Part shown: in pieces, positions 35,898 through 44,741 of the stretch | Layout of the letters: each line of letters opens with the position of its first letter | How positions within the stretch are numbered: position 1 is the stretch's first letter | NCBI RefSeq assembly: GCF_003992115.1 | Contig: NZ_RQUX01000009.1 | Span: forward strand, 1-64,000 | DNA: 64,000 nucleotides | Direction: 5' to 3' | Source: Veillonella ratti | GTDB lineage: Bacteria > Bacillota > Negativicutes > Veillonellales > Veillonellaceae | The notes under the pieces: model-generated | Told to the model about the DNA's origin: nothing | The model's database searches: none | The model's input: the letters and a program-made list of their open reading frames with translations, nothing else | Made by a program: the position numbers and the translations under genes

Positions 35898-36746
35898 TTA
35901 GGCTCGTTTAGGATCTACCATATTATCCACTACAATGGCCAGTCGCTCCACCGACATGCCTGTAATATATTCGATTTCATTGCTGATAGCTTTGTGCATT
36001 TCACTCATTATTTTTTTCACCGGACGACCGCGATAAATAGACACGCCCATTTCAAGTTTCAAAGCATTAGTCCCCTTCGTCGTCTTTTTGATTTTAATAT
36101 CTTCGCACCCCGCAATGCCCGGCACTTTAATGAGACTGTTTTTAATCAATGATTCAATGACTTGGTCTGAAAAAGTTAAGCGACCATAATAACTGAATAC
36201 CGGACGAATGACTGATTTTTCAAAATCTTCGGCACCGGTGCCATTCGGTTTATTCGTACGGGTGCGGCGCAGGATAGATTTAATCGGATCAATCAAATAG
36301 CCTTTAAAATGAGGTTTCAGTTCCATCGTCGGTACCGGAATGATATGCTTACCTTCTTTCAGACGTGCATTTTGCGCTTTTTCAATCTCGCGGGTAGATG
36401 CCACGTCTTCAATATGAATATAACGGGATGGCTTGCCGATACCTAAGGCGGTAGAAATTTTGCTAACCATATTTTCGGACGTACCCAAAATAAGAATACG
36501 AGCCGGTTTTATTATATCCAATTGTTCTTTAACCGAACGAATTTGTTCCGGATCCTGAAAAATAGCGCGACGCACCGCTTTTAGACGACTGGCTTCTTTT
36601 TTGGCGGAAAAGCCGGCTACAATTTTATTATTATGTATCAAAATACCATCATCAATGATGCATTCTGCATTATTTTCATGAGCAACCACAAGGGCACGAT
36701 GACTTTTTCCTGTACCGCTCGGGCCTACAAAAGCAATAACTTCCAT
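35898..36746 (-). CDS. P-loop protein fused to an Asp23/Gls24-like domain
   Basis: Function not established. The first 110 residues form a P-loop NTPase-like domain with VIAFVGPSGTGKSHRALVV, then a segment rich in basic and Pro residues with VPTMELKPHFKGYLIDP. The C-terminal 100 residues resemble the Asp23/Gls24 (DUF322) envelope-stress fold: LKLEMGVSIYRGRPVKKIMSEM and IEYITGMSVERLAIVVDNM. The start at 36746 has GGAG about 7 nt upstream; the longer reading (36776) runs into a relic of the neighbouring PHP gene. It follows the PHP gene and precedes miaB. Confidence 0.75.
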   Translation of the reverse strand: MEVIAFVGPSGTGKSHRALVVAHENNAECIIDDGILIHNNKIVAGFSAKKEASRLKAVRRAIFQDPEQIRSVKEQLDIIKPARILILGTSENMVSKISTALGIGKPSRYIHIEDVASTREIEKAQNARLKEGKHIIPVPTMELKPHFKGYLIDPIKSILRRTRTNKPNGTGAEDFEKSVIRPVFSYYGRLTFSDQVIESLIKNSLIKVPGIAGCEDIKIKKTTKGTNALKLEMGVSIYRGRPVKKIMSEMHKAISNEIEYITGMSVERLAIVVDNMVDPKRA

Positions 36747-36769
36747 AGCTGTCTCCGATTTCTCAATAC

Positions 36770-36847
36770 TTAACATGATTCTAAAATTTTTAAAAAATCA
36801 GCCATATTTTCGCCTTGAATTTTAAATTCACCAACGGTCAATGGCGG
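36770..36847 (-). repeat. Relic copy of the PHP gene's 3' end
   Basis: Downstream of the PHP stop, a 63-nt segment at 36770-36832 aligns without gaps to the last 21 codons of that gene: GEFKIQGENMADFLKILESC and stop, against GDYLIQSESVADFLHVLQAH and stop. Nine residues are identical and most others conservative. A few more codons upstream (PPLTV) still fit. The pattern of change looks like coding divergence. Confidence 0.7.
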
Positions 36848-36857
36848 TTAACTTAGC

Positions 36858-37679
36858 TTAGTGTGCTTGCAGCACATGTAAAAAATCAGCTACGCTTTCG
36901 CTCTGGATCAAATAATCACCGATAGCTTTAGGTAATTTTGTTTCAATGCCGTGGAAATCGGAGCCGCCCGTAATTAACAATTTACGCTGAATGGCCATTT
37001 TACGATAACGAGCTTCATCTTCTTTTTTATGAATAATATGATACACTTCGATACCGTCAAATGGTAATTGCAGCAGTTCTTGAACATAGTCATCGTTTTT
37101 AATTAATTTCGGATGGGCCATAACTGCTAAACCATTGGCATCGTGAATCAGATTAATTACATCTAACGGATCGGCTTTAAATTTCGGAACATAATAAGGG
37201 CTACCTCTTCTTAGCAAGGTTTCAAACCCTTCATCAACAGTTTTTAAATAGCCTTTTTTAATCAAAAGCTGTGCCAACAGCGGACGGCCCAAGGAGCTGG
37301 CATTTGGAAAGGTTTCTTTAAATTCTTCTACCGATACATCGTAACCGTCTTTAGCCAATAAATCAATCATTTTAAAAATACGATTTTCCCGGGATTCTTT
37401 GAAAAATGTTAAATAATCATTCAATTCTTTATTCGTATAGTCAAATGCATAACCGAGGATATGAACGTCTTTGTCTTTGTAAGTAGAGCTGAACTCACAG
37501 CCCGGAATAACGGCAATATCTAAATCAGGCTCTTTCAACATAGTCATAAAACCATCAATCGTATCATGGTCGGTAAGTGACATCATTTTAATACCCGCCG
37601 CCTTGTTAGCCGCCCGTAAATCCAAAGGACGCATTACACCGTCAGACGCCGTACTATGCATATGAAAATCTACTAACAT
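36858..37679 (-). CDS. PHP-domain phosphoesterase
   Basis: A 273-residue PHP metallophosphoesterase: VDFHMHSTASDG (HxH), SLTDHDTIDG, IPGCEFSSTYKDKDVHILGY and the C-terminal LITGGSDFHG. The family includes nucleoside 3',5'-bisphosphate and oligoribonucleotide phosphatases; this one's substrate cannot be told from sequence. AAGGAGG lies before the ATG at 37679, so the longer reading to 37757 is rejected. It follows proS by 81 nt. Confidence 0.88.
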   Translation of the reverse strand: MLVDFHMHSTASDGVMRPLDLRAANKAAGIKMMSLTDHDTIDGFMTMLKEPDLDIAVIPGCEFSSTYKDKDVHILGYAFDYTNKELNDYLTFFKESRENRIFKMIDLLAKDGYDVSVEEFKETFPNASSLGRPLLAQLLIKKGYLKTVDEGFETLLRRGSPYYVPKFKADPLDVINLIHDANGLAVMAHPKLIKNDDYVQELLQLPFDGIEVYHIIHKKEDEARYRKMAIQRKLLITGGSDFHGIETKLPKAIGDYLIQSESVADFLHVLQAH

Positions 37680-37760
37680 GATAATTACCTCCTTAATTGA
37701 CACCGAATCAGAATTAATGACAGCAAAGGCAGTCGATAGAATCCCATCGACTGCCATAGA

Positions 37761-39479
37761 TTATAAAGTATTTAACGTATCGATTACCGCTGTTTTTACA
37801 TCAGCAATTGCGACTTCCACAGCTTCACCGGTTTTACGAGTTTTTAATTCTACAGCACCTGATTCCAAGGTATTTTTACTTACCGTAATACGTAAAGGAT
37901 AACCAATTAAATCAGCATCTTTAAACTTAACACCGGCTCGTTCTTTACGATCGTCAAGCAATACATCCACACCGGCTGCTTTAAGTTCATCATAAATCTT
38001 AGTACTTGCTTCCATAAGTGCTTCGTCTTTAGCATTAATCGGTACGACTACCACTTCGAACGGTGCAATAGCACGTGGCCAAATAATACCGTTTTCATCA
38101 TGGAACTGCTCGATGGCAGCCGCTAAAGTACGGGATACACCGATACCGTAGCACCCCATAATATATGGATTAGGACGACCGTTCTGATCGAGGAAAGTAC
38201 CGTTCAGAGATTCACTGTATTTAGTGCCGAGTTTGAATACCTGACCTACTTCAATGCCCTTGGCGATTTCCAAATGACCGCCACAATTAGGGCATACGTC
38301 ATCAGTAGTAATCAAACGAATCGGAGCTACAATAATATCATCCACATTGAAATCACGTTTAGGATTGATGTTGATGTAGTGGGCGTCTTTCTTATTCGCA
38401 CCGCCGCAAGCATTGAACATGGCCATTACGGATTCATCCACAACGATTTTGAACGTTTCCGTCTGTTTCAAGCCTACCGGACTGATAAACCCGGCGGTTA
38501 AACCGGCTGACTGTAACTCTTCTTCAGAAGCCATTTCCGGTTCGATATTACTGTTAACGGCATGTTGTACGGCAACTTCATTCACTTCATGGTCACCGCG
38601 TACGATAGCCAACACGACAACACCATCCGTAGACAAAACAACGGCTTTCATAGTTTTAGCCAATGGTAAAGATAACTGCTCAGCTACCGCTTCAATGGTT
38701 TTCGCATCAGGCGTTGCTACTTCCGTAAGTTCCAACAATGGTTCTTCAGCCTGTGTCATTACTCCCGGTTTACCGATTTCAATATTGGCTGCATAATCAC
38801 AGCTATCACAATAAATAACATCAGCTTCGCCGGAATCGGCCAGTGCCATAAACTCATGACTGTTGCTGCCACCAATAGCGCCGGAATCGGCTTCTACCGG
38901 TTTACAATGAAGGCCACAACGACGGAATACATTTTCATAAGCATGATACATATCCCAGTAAGATTTATCCAAACCGGCTTCGTCGATATCAAAGGAATAA
39001 GCATCTTTCATGATGAATTCGCGACTGCGCATCAAACCGTAACGCGGACGACGTTCATCACGATATTTATTTTGAATTTGATATAAAGTCAAAGGCAACT
39101 GACGATATGATTTAACTTCGTCCTTAATAAGCGTCGTAATCATTTCTTCGTGAGTCGGCCCTAAGCAATAGTTACGATCATGACGGTCGGTCAAACGAAT
39201 CATTTCCGCACCGTACACATTCCAGCGACCGGACTCCTGCCAAATTTCAGCCGGTTGTATAATCGGCATCATAATTTCCTGGGAGCCGATAGCTTGCATT
39301 TCTTCATGCACAATGGCTTCGATTTTACGAATACTCTTCCAAGCTAATGGTAAATAGGAGTAAATCCCCCCTGCCATTTTGCGGATCATACCGGCACGCA
39401 ACATATATTGTTGACTGACTACATCTGCATCAGCAGGTGTTTCTCGTAATGTAGGGGCATATAACTTACTGGCTAACAT
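37761..39479 (-). CDS. proS: Prolyl-tRNA synthetase
   Basis: Class II aminoacyl-tRNA synthetase of the bacterial long type. Motifs: motif 1 region GIYSYLPLAWKSIRKIE, motif 2 (YRDERRPRYGLMRSREFIMKDAYSFD), the INS editing domain in the middle (DSGAIGGSNSHEF on the way in, and AVVLSTDGVVVLAIVRGDHEVNE inside), motif 3 GCYGIGVSRTLAAA and an anticodon-binding C-terminus. 572 residues. It follows ispG by only 4 nt, within the rpsB-to-proS gene string. Confidence 0.97.
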   Translation of the reverse strand: MLASKLYAPTLRETPADADVVSQQYMLRAGMIRKMAGGIYSYLPLAWKSIRKIEAIVHEEMQAIGSQEIMMPIIQPAEIWQESGRWNVYGAEMIRLTDRHDRNYCLGPTHEEMITTLIKDEVKSYRQLPLTLYQIQNKYRDERRPRYGLMRSREFIMKDAYSFDIDEAGLDKSYWDMYHAYENVFRRCGLHCKPVEADSGAIGGSNSHEFMALADSGEADVIYCDSCDYAANIEIGKPGVMTQAEEPLLELTEVATPDAKTIEAVAEQLSLPLAKTMKAVVLSTDGVVVLAIVRGDHEVNEVAVQHAVNSNIEPEMASEEELQSAGLTAGFISPVGLKQTETFKIVVDESVMAMFNACGGANKKDAHYININPKRDFNVDDIIVAPIRLITTDDVCPNCGGHLEIAKGIEVGQVFKLGTKYSESLNGTFLDQNGRPNPYIMGCYGIGVSRTLAAAIEQFHDENGIIWPRAIAPFEVVVVPINAKDEALMEASTKIYDELKAAGVDVLLDDRKERAGVKFKDADLIGYPLRITVSKNTLESGAVELKTRKTGEAVEVAIADVKTAVIDTLNTL

Positions 39480-39483
39480 TGAA

Positions 39484-40563
39484 TTACGACTCCTTTGCTT
39501 TTGACTCTAAATACATTTCTATTTCATGGAATAAAGCATCCACTAATTCATTTTCATCAACGGTTTTAATGACCTCTCCCTTGCGGAATACAATTCCGCG
39601 GCCGTCACCGCCGGCAATCCCAAAATCAGCTTCACGCGCTTCTCCCGGTCCGTTTACGACACAGCCCATAACGGCGACGCGAATCGGCTCTTTAATACTC
39701 TTAAGACGCGCTTCCACAGTTTCCGCCATGCTGAATAACTCCACACGACAACGTCCGCAGGTCGGACAGGAAATCATGGTCGCTCCGTAAGTCCGAAGGC
39801 CTAAAGAGCTCAAAATAGTTTTACCTACTTCAACTTCATGAATCGGATCCCCCGTCAAGGAAACACGTAGTGTATCGCCGATACCTTGAGCTAACAAGGC
39901 ACCAATACCGATGGAAGATTTAACTGTCCCCTGCGTAATGGTACCGGCTTCCGTAACGCCTAAATGAAGCGGATACGGTACTTTAGCAGACAGCTTCTGA
40001 TAGGCTTCAATCATGAGCGGCACATCGGTTGCTTTAATGGATAACTTCATTTCGCGGTAATCCAAAGACTCCAAAATTCGCACATGTTCCAAAGCTGCTT
40101 CCACCATGCCGTCGGCACAAGGATGGCCGCCATAGGCTTCTAAAATATGAGCCGGTAACGAACCGGCATTAACGCCGATACGAATAGGAATCTGTTTTGG
40201 TTTAGCTTTTTGAATAACAGCCACCACATTGTCGATACCGCCGATATTCCCCGGATTGATACGCAGCCCGTCAACACCACTGTCGATAGCTTCAAGCGCC
40301 AAGGTATAGTCAAAATGGATATCCGCAATAATCGGAATCTGAGCACCCGCTTTGACTGCTTTAATGGCCTTAGCGGCCGCCATATCAGGCACGGCGAGGC
40401 GTACTAAATCACAGCCCGCTTCGGCAAGGCGATTAATTTCGGCAATGGCCTTCTCCGTTTCTACCGGATTCGTAGTTATCATGGATTGAACACTGACCGG
40501 TGCAAAATGACCGATTGGTACATTACCCACTTTAATTCGAGTTGTTTCTTTTCTGTTAATCAT
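39484..40563 (-). CDS. ispG: 4-hydroxy-3-methylbut-2-enyl-diphosphate synthase
   Basis: Iron-sulfur enzyme of the non-mevalonate (MEP) isoprenoid pathway, converting MEcPP to HMBPP. The TIM-barrel part starts RKETTRIKVGNVPIG with SVQSMITTNPV, and the C-terminal 4Fe-4S part has SCPTCGRC and CVVNGPGEA, giving the three cysteine ligands and the Glu. 359 residues. It lies between rseP and proS; dxr is two genes upstream. Confidence 0.97.
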   Translation of the reverse strand: MINRKETTRIKVGNVPIGHFAPVSVQSMITTNPVETEKAIAEINRLAEAGCDLVRLAVPDMAAAKAIKAVKAGAQIPIIADIHFDYTLALEAIDSGVDGLRINPGNIGGIDNVVAVIQKAKPKQIPIRIGVNAGSLPAHILEAYGGHPCADGMVEAALEHVRILESLDYREMKLSIKATDVPLMIEAYQKLSAKVPYPLHLGVTEAGTITQGTVKSSIGIGALLAQGIGDTLRVSLTGDPIHEVEVGKTILSSLGLRTYGATMISCPTCGRCRVELFSMAETVEARLKSIKEPIRVAVMGCVVNGPGEAREADFGIAGGDGRGIVFRKGEVIKTVDENELVDALFHEIEMYLESKAKES

Positions 40564-40577
40564 AGGTAACTCCTATA

Positions 40578-41597
40578 TTACAGACGGCTAATGTCATGAG
40601 TCGTAGCATATACAAAGAGAGCCAATAAAATGAAAACTCCCGTCATTTGTATATAATACAATGCTTTCGCCGGCAAACGTCGTCTCGTAATTCCTTCAAT
40701 GATTAAAACAATTAGGTGACCACCATCCAATGCCGGAATCGGCAATAAGTTGATGACGCCTAAATTCAAACTTAACAAGGCGGTGAATTGAAGCAAGTTC
40801 CAAAAACCGCTTTCAGCCACTTGACCGGCCATTTGGGCAACCCCGATAGGTCCGGCAAGTTCCGCATTGGCATGGCCTGTAATCATGGACCAAATGCCAT
40901 CCACCATACTAACTAAAACAAAACCGGTTGTATGAACGGCCTGTATAGCAGACTCACCAAGACTTAACGGCTGGGAATGCATAACCGGATTAATACCGAT
41001 GACGGCACGTCCGTCATCGCCTACCGCTTCCGGAATAGCCGTCAATTCTTGATTGACACCATTACGGTTTACTACAATCGGCACAATCGTATTAGCCGTT
41101 CCCTGTAGTGTTTTTGAAATATCCGTCCATTCATTTACGGGCTTACCGTTGATCGATACGATACGGTCATTAAGCTCCATCTGAGCATTAATAGCCGGCG
41201 AGCCATTCATCATATTCCCTACTACCGGTTCCATAGAAGGTGTTTGAATGCCATTGGCCACATAAACTATAAAAAATAAAACTAATGCCAATAAGAAGTT
41301 AAATACTGCACCGGCAGCAATAACGACAAAACGTTTCCATACCGGTTTATTTAAAAACGAACGGTCATCGAGCGGCTCTTCCGGGTCCATACCGGCGATT
41401 TTATTATAACCGCCGAGAGGAATGGCTCGGATAGAATACAATGTTTCGCCCTTGCGTTTTTTAGCAATAGCTGGACCAAAACCGATGGCGAATTCATCAA
41501 CTCGCATGCCACTTGCTTTGGCCGTAATAAAATGACCAAATTCATGAATAAACACAATAATGCCAAATACGAAGATTGTGGCAACAATAGTTAACAT
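40578..41597 (-). CDS. rseP: Site-2 intramembrane metalloprotease RseP
   Basis: Zinc protease that cleaves membrane-bound substrates such as anti-sigma factors and signal peptide remnants. FIHEFGHFITA carries HExxH in the first membrane segment; LLPIPALDGGHL provides the third ligand. A PDZ domain sits between (GNMMNGSPAINAQMELNDRIVSINGK). Four hydrophobic segments. 339 residues. Between dxr and ispG, as in many firmicutes. Confidence 0.95.
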   Translation of the reverse strand: MLTIVATIFVFGIIVFIHEFGHFITAKASGMRVDEFAIGFGPAIAKKRKGETLYSIRAIPLGGYNKIAGMDPEEPLDDRSFLNKPVWKRFVVIAAGAVFNFLLALVLFFIVYVANGIQTPSMEPVVGNMMNGSPAINAQMELNDRIVSINGKPVNEWTDISKTLQGTANTIVPIVVNRNGVNQELTAIPEAVGDDGRAVIGINPVMHSQPLSLGESAIQAVHTTGFVLVSMVDGIWSMITGHANAELAGPIGVAQMAGQVAESGFWNLLQFTALLSLNLGVINLLPIPALDGGHLIVLIIEGITRRRLPAKALYYIQMTGVFILLALFVYATTHDISRL

Positions 41598-41605
41598 AAT
41601 CTCTC

Positions 41606-42751
41606 CTATTTAATCAAAGCTTTGGCTGTTTCACGAGCCCATAAATCAATTTCACGTAAATGTTCCAACGTAAAGTCCGGTTCTGTTTCCATTTTTTCTA
41701 AAACAGCCAACACCGTTTTATAAATATCGGCAAATTTTAACTTACCGTCAAGGAACGCATACACCGCAATTTCATTGGCTGCATTAAATACAGCCGGTTT
41801 AAAACCACCTGCACGACCGACTTCATAGGCGAGGTTAAGCGCCGGAAAGTCATCATAACGAGGCGGGAAGAATTCTAATGTCAATGCATCGGCAAAAGTA
41901 AGCGTATCCATCTTGAGCGGTTTACGTTCGGGATACGTCAAAGCATACTGAATTGGTTCACGCATATCAGGATTACCTAACTGCGCCAAAATCGCGCCGT
42001 CTTTCATCATAATCATGGAATGAACTATACTTTGCGGATGAACAGTCACTTTAATATGATCAAAATCAAAGCCGAACAGCCAATGAGCTTCTATCACTTC
42101 AAGCCCTTTATTAAATAAAGTGGCCGAATCGATGGTAATTTTGTTGCCCATATTCCAAGTCGGATGACGCAAACAATCAGCTGCTGTTGCTGTTGCAATT
42201 TTTTCAGACGGCCATGTACGCAATGGTCCGCCCGATGCGGTTATGAGCAAGGAATCTACATTTTCACGAGTTTGGCCTTCCAAGCATTGAAAAATTGCAC
42301 TGTGTTCACTGTCAATCGGTAATAATTGAACACCGTATTCTTTGCATAACGCCGTAATAAGCGGCCCACCGGCGACCAATGTTTCTTTATTGGCCAGTCC
42401 AATGGTCTTCTTCGCTTTAATAGCCTCTACAGTCGGCTCGATACCGGCTGCACCGACTACGGCGGTGACCACAAGTTCAGCACTTGGCAAAGTGGCGGCA
42501 ACAATTAATGCGTCTTTACCGCCTACCAACTTTGTGGGGCCCTGATAGCGTTTTTTTAATTCTAAAAAGGCCGTTTCATCTACCAGACCTGCTACTTCCG
42601 GCTGAAATTCCTTAATTTGAGCTTCCAATATATCCACATTGCGGTATGCTACCAGCCCTTTTACCGAAAATAAATCGGGATGCTGTCTAACCACATCCAA
42701 AGTTTGCGTGCCGATAGAACCGGTACTCCCAAGAATACTCAGTGTTTTCAT
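41606..42751 (-). CDS. dxr: 1-deoxy-D-xylulose 5-phosphate reductoisomerase
   Basis: Second step of the MEP pathway; makes MEP from DXP using NADPH. The NADPH site GSTGSIGTQTLDVV begins the protein; the metal/substrate region shows LLPIDSEHSAIFQCL and TASGGPLRTW; and ATLFNKGLEVIEAHWLF follows. 381 residues. Between cdsA and rseP, but separated from cdsA by about 160 nt containing degenerate tandem repeats. Confidence 0.97.
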   Translation of the reverse strand: MKTLSILGSTGSIGTQTLDVVRQHPDLFSVKGLVAYRNVDILEAQIKEFQPEVAGLVDETAFLELKKRYQGPTKLVGGKDALIVAATLPSAELVVTAVVGAAGIEPTVEAIKAKKTIGLANKETLVAGGPLITALCKEYGVQLLPIDSEHSAIFQCLEGQTRENVDSLLITASGGPLRTWPSEKIATATAADCLRHPTWNMGNKITIDSATLFNKGLEVIEAHWLFGFDFDHIKVTVHPQSIVHSMIMMKDGAILAQLGNPDMREPIQYALTYPERKPLKMDTLTFADALTLEFFPPRYDDFPALNLAYEVGRAGGFKPAVFNAANEIAVYAFLDGKLKFADIYKTVLAVLEKMETEPDFTLEHLREIDLWARETAKALIK

Positions 42752-42802
42752 AGAAACTCCTTTGCTTATCTTTGTACTACTACTATATGTATATGACTAA
42801 CC

Positions 42803-42875
42803 GGTTAAGTATTACCAACAACTTAACTATTGCTAAGTGTTTTCGTATTGCTGACTGTTTAAGTATTGCAGACTT
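42803..42875. repeat. Four degenerate 18-19-bp tandem repeats between cdsA and dxr
   Basis: Units at 42803-42821, 42822-42839, 42840-42857 and 42858-42875 share a TTAAGTATTGC-like core. On the minus strand the array is read-through in one frame as a six-residue repeat overlapping the cdsA end, but this is not a credible gene. Confidence 0.6.
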
Positions 42876-42912
42876 AACACGGTTATACAGTTCTCTACTT
42901 ATTATATCGCGA

Positions 42913-43725
42913 TTATAAAAGGTAAACCAATACCATTGGCGCTGAAAATAACAAACTATCAAAACGATCGAGTACACCGCCATGGCCCGGCAATAAAACA
43001 CCGGAATCCTTAACACCGCAAGCGCGTTTTAATTTAGATTCAAACAAATCACCTAAAGGCGCTGCAATACCGGTTAAAAGGCCGGCACCAAGACCTAAGG
43101 AGAACGGAATACCTACGATTACAGCATAAATAATACCGGTTAATAAACAACCGATAAAACCGCCCACATACCCTTCCAATGATTTATTAGGACTAATATT
43201 GGGTACAATCTTACGTTTACCCCATTTAACACCTGCAAAATAAGCAAAAGTATCACTGGCCCATGTGGTAAGTAACAATAACCAAATAACAAGTTCACCT
43301 ATATGAGCATTAGCCAAGCCAATCGGTAATAAATCATAGAGAGAGTTTTCACGTAATGCCATGAAGGCAGCAAAGCCGCCGTTTATGTAAAAGAACCCTA
43401 ACAGGGACGTACTGATAACGGACAAATCCAGTCTGGCCGGCCCAAAAATATACAATAAGCCTATTACCAATACTGAAGCTGCACCCGCAATAATTGCCCA
43501 TTTATATAAGCCAAAAGTTATGGCCCCCATCATAAGAAGTGTAAATAAATAGCCCCACCGTTCCGGCAATACTATTTTAATATTACGAAGTATGCGCACA
43601 TATTCTCGCCAACCCAATAAGGCCAGTAAAAGAATAATGCCATTAAAAATATAACCGCCTGCCGTAATAGCAATAATAGCTATTACTAGGCCAATCAATG
43701 CCGTAATCACACGAGTTTTCAGCAT
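42913..43725 (-). CDS. cdsA: Phosphatidate cytidylyltransferase
   Basis: Makes CDP-diacylglycerol for phospholipid synthesis. About eight hydrophobic segments, and the C-terminal signature GDLFESKLKRACGVKDSGVLLPGHGGVLDRFDS split over residues 225-260, diagnostic for CdsA. 270 residues. Its start lies 1 nt past the uppS stop codon, so the two are probably coupled. Confidence 0.96.
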   Translation of the reverse strand: MLKTRVITALIGLVIAIIAITAGGYIFNGIILLLALLGWREYVRILRNIKIVLPERWGYLFTLLMMGAITFGLYKWAIIAGAASVLVIGLLYIFGPARLDLSVISTSLLGFFYINGGFAAFMALRENSLYDLLPIGLANAHIGELVIWLLLLTTWASDTFAYFAGVKWGKRKIVPNISPNKSLEGYVGGFIGCLLTGIIYAVIVGIPFSLGLGAGLLTGIAAPLGDLFESKLKRACGVKDSGVLLPGHGGVLDRFDSLLFSAPMVLVYLL

Positions 43726-43726
43726 A

Positions 43727-44503
43727 TTATTCCTCCGTCTTTAAACCGCCGAAGCGCCGTTCTCGTTGCTGGTAGGCATACACAGCATCTAATAAAGTTT
43801 GAGCTGTAAAATCAGGCCAATGAGTTTCGGTAAACCAAAACTCGGCATACGCCAATTGCCATAATAGGAAATTACTGATTCGATAGTCATTACTTGGACG
43901 AATCAATAAATCTACATCACTGAATTCTTTTGTAAATAAATGTTCACCAAAAGATGTTTCATTAATATCATCAATTGCCATAGTGCCGGCAGTCACTTCA
44001 GCTACCGTAGCTTTAACAGCTCGTACTATTTCATCGCGTCCCCCATAGTTAATAGCTAACTGTAAGGTAAGACCCGTATTATTCTTAGTTAATTGTTCTG
44101 CATCAGCAATAATCTGTTGCAATTCTTCGGATAAACCACCGATATAGCCGATAAAACGAATACGCACATTATGTTCATGCATATCGCGTACATTACCAAG
44201 CAAATATTCGCGAATTAAACTCATCAGTAAAGACACTTCTGTAGCCGGACGTTTCCAGTTTTCAGTGGAAAACCCGTACACAGTTAATGCTTTAATGCCG
44301 ATTTCATCAGCGGCAATCACTATCTTCTTTAATACATCAGCACCTGCACGATGTCCCATCGTACGCGGTAAACCACGGCGTTTCGCCCAACGACCATTGC
44401 CATCCATAATAATAGCTACATGGTGAGGTATATTGTTAGGATCCAGTGTAACGCCTGACGTTGACGCAGTTCCTTCTTTTTTACGAAGTAAATTCTTTAG
44501 CAT
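43727..44503 (-). CDS. uppS: Undecaprenyl diphosphate synthase
   Basis: Cis-prenyltransferase giving the C55 lipid carrier for peptidoglycan and O-antigen. HHVAIIMDGNGRWAKRRGLPR (catalytic Asp), TVYGFSTENWKRP, and VDLLIRPSNDYRISNFLLWQLAYAEFWF are present; the last has Pro-Ser-Asn where most have Thr-Gly-Gly/Ser-Gly-Glu. 258 residues from the ATG at 44503, which has GAGG 6 nt upstream; the alternative at 44527 would overlap the small upstream gene further. Confidence 0.95.
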   Translation of the reverse strand: MLKNLLRKKEGTASTSGVTLDPNNIPHHVAIIMDGNGRWAKRRGLPRTMGHRAGADVLKKIVIAADEIGIKALTVYGFSTENWKRPATEVSLLMSLIREYLLGNVRDMHEHNVRIRFIGYIGGLSEELQQIIADAEQLTKNNTGLTLQLAINYGGRDEIVRAVKATVAEVTAGTMAIDDINETSFGEHLFTKEFSDVDLLIRPSNDYRISNFLLWQLAYAEFWFTETHWPDFTAQTLLDAVYAYQQRERRFGGLKTEE

Positions 44504-44741
44504 ATTGTACCTCAGTGCAGTTTTCAAAACCGCTTGCTATCATAGGGCGATATAGCAAAACTTGCCATGTGCCCGTTTCCTCTACATAGGTCACTCGGCC
44601 TACATAAAAATCATTGTCAGCAACAGTAAAAAATCTATTGTAGTTCTCACCTATAGTCACTGAAAAAGGGATATTGGCAGCCTGCAACATCTTCTGTGCA
44701 AGCTGCCAAGGTAATCCAACAATTAAGTTCGGCGTATTCAT
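44481..44741 (-). CDS. Small conserved-position protein of unknown function
   Basis: Not recognised. An 86-residue soluble protein without signal or membrane segment. Its ATG overlaps the frr stop codon (TAATG) and its end overlaps the uppS start by about 23 nt, so it fits tightly as a translationally coupled gene between frr and uppS. The sequence suggests a small alpha/beta fold (PNLIVGLPWQLAQKMLQAA, DNDFYVGRVTYVEETG). The tight spacing and overlaps support it being real. Confidence 0.75.
   Translation of the reverse strand: MNTPNLIVGLPWQLAQKMLQAANIPFSVTIGENYNRFFTVADNDFYVGRVTYVEETGTWQVLLYRPMIASGFENCTEVQYAKEFTS

Noticed and set aside
37680-39479. T-box leader for proS or other synthetase genes
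   Set aside because: No AGGGTGG-type T-box core is visible, and proS lies 4 nt after ispG with no room for a leader.
42783-43016. A 77-residue ORF overlapping the cdsA 3' end
   Set aside because: It is the out-of-frame cdsA end followed by the 18-bp tandem repeat, which stays open by periodicity; no ribosome site and a six-residue repetitive protein.
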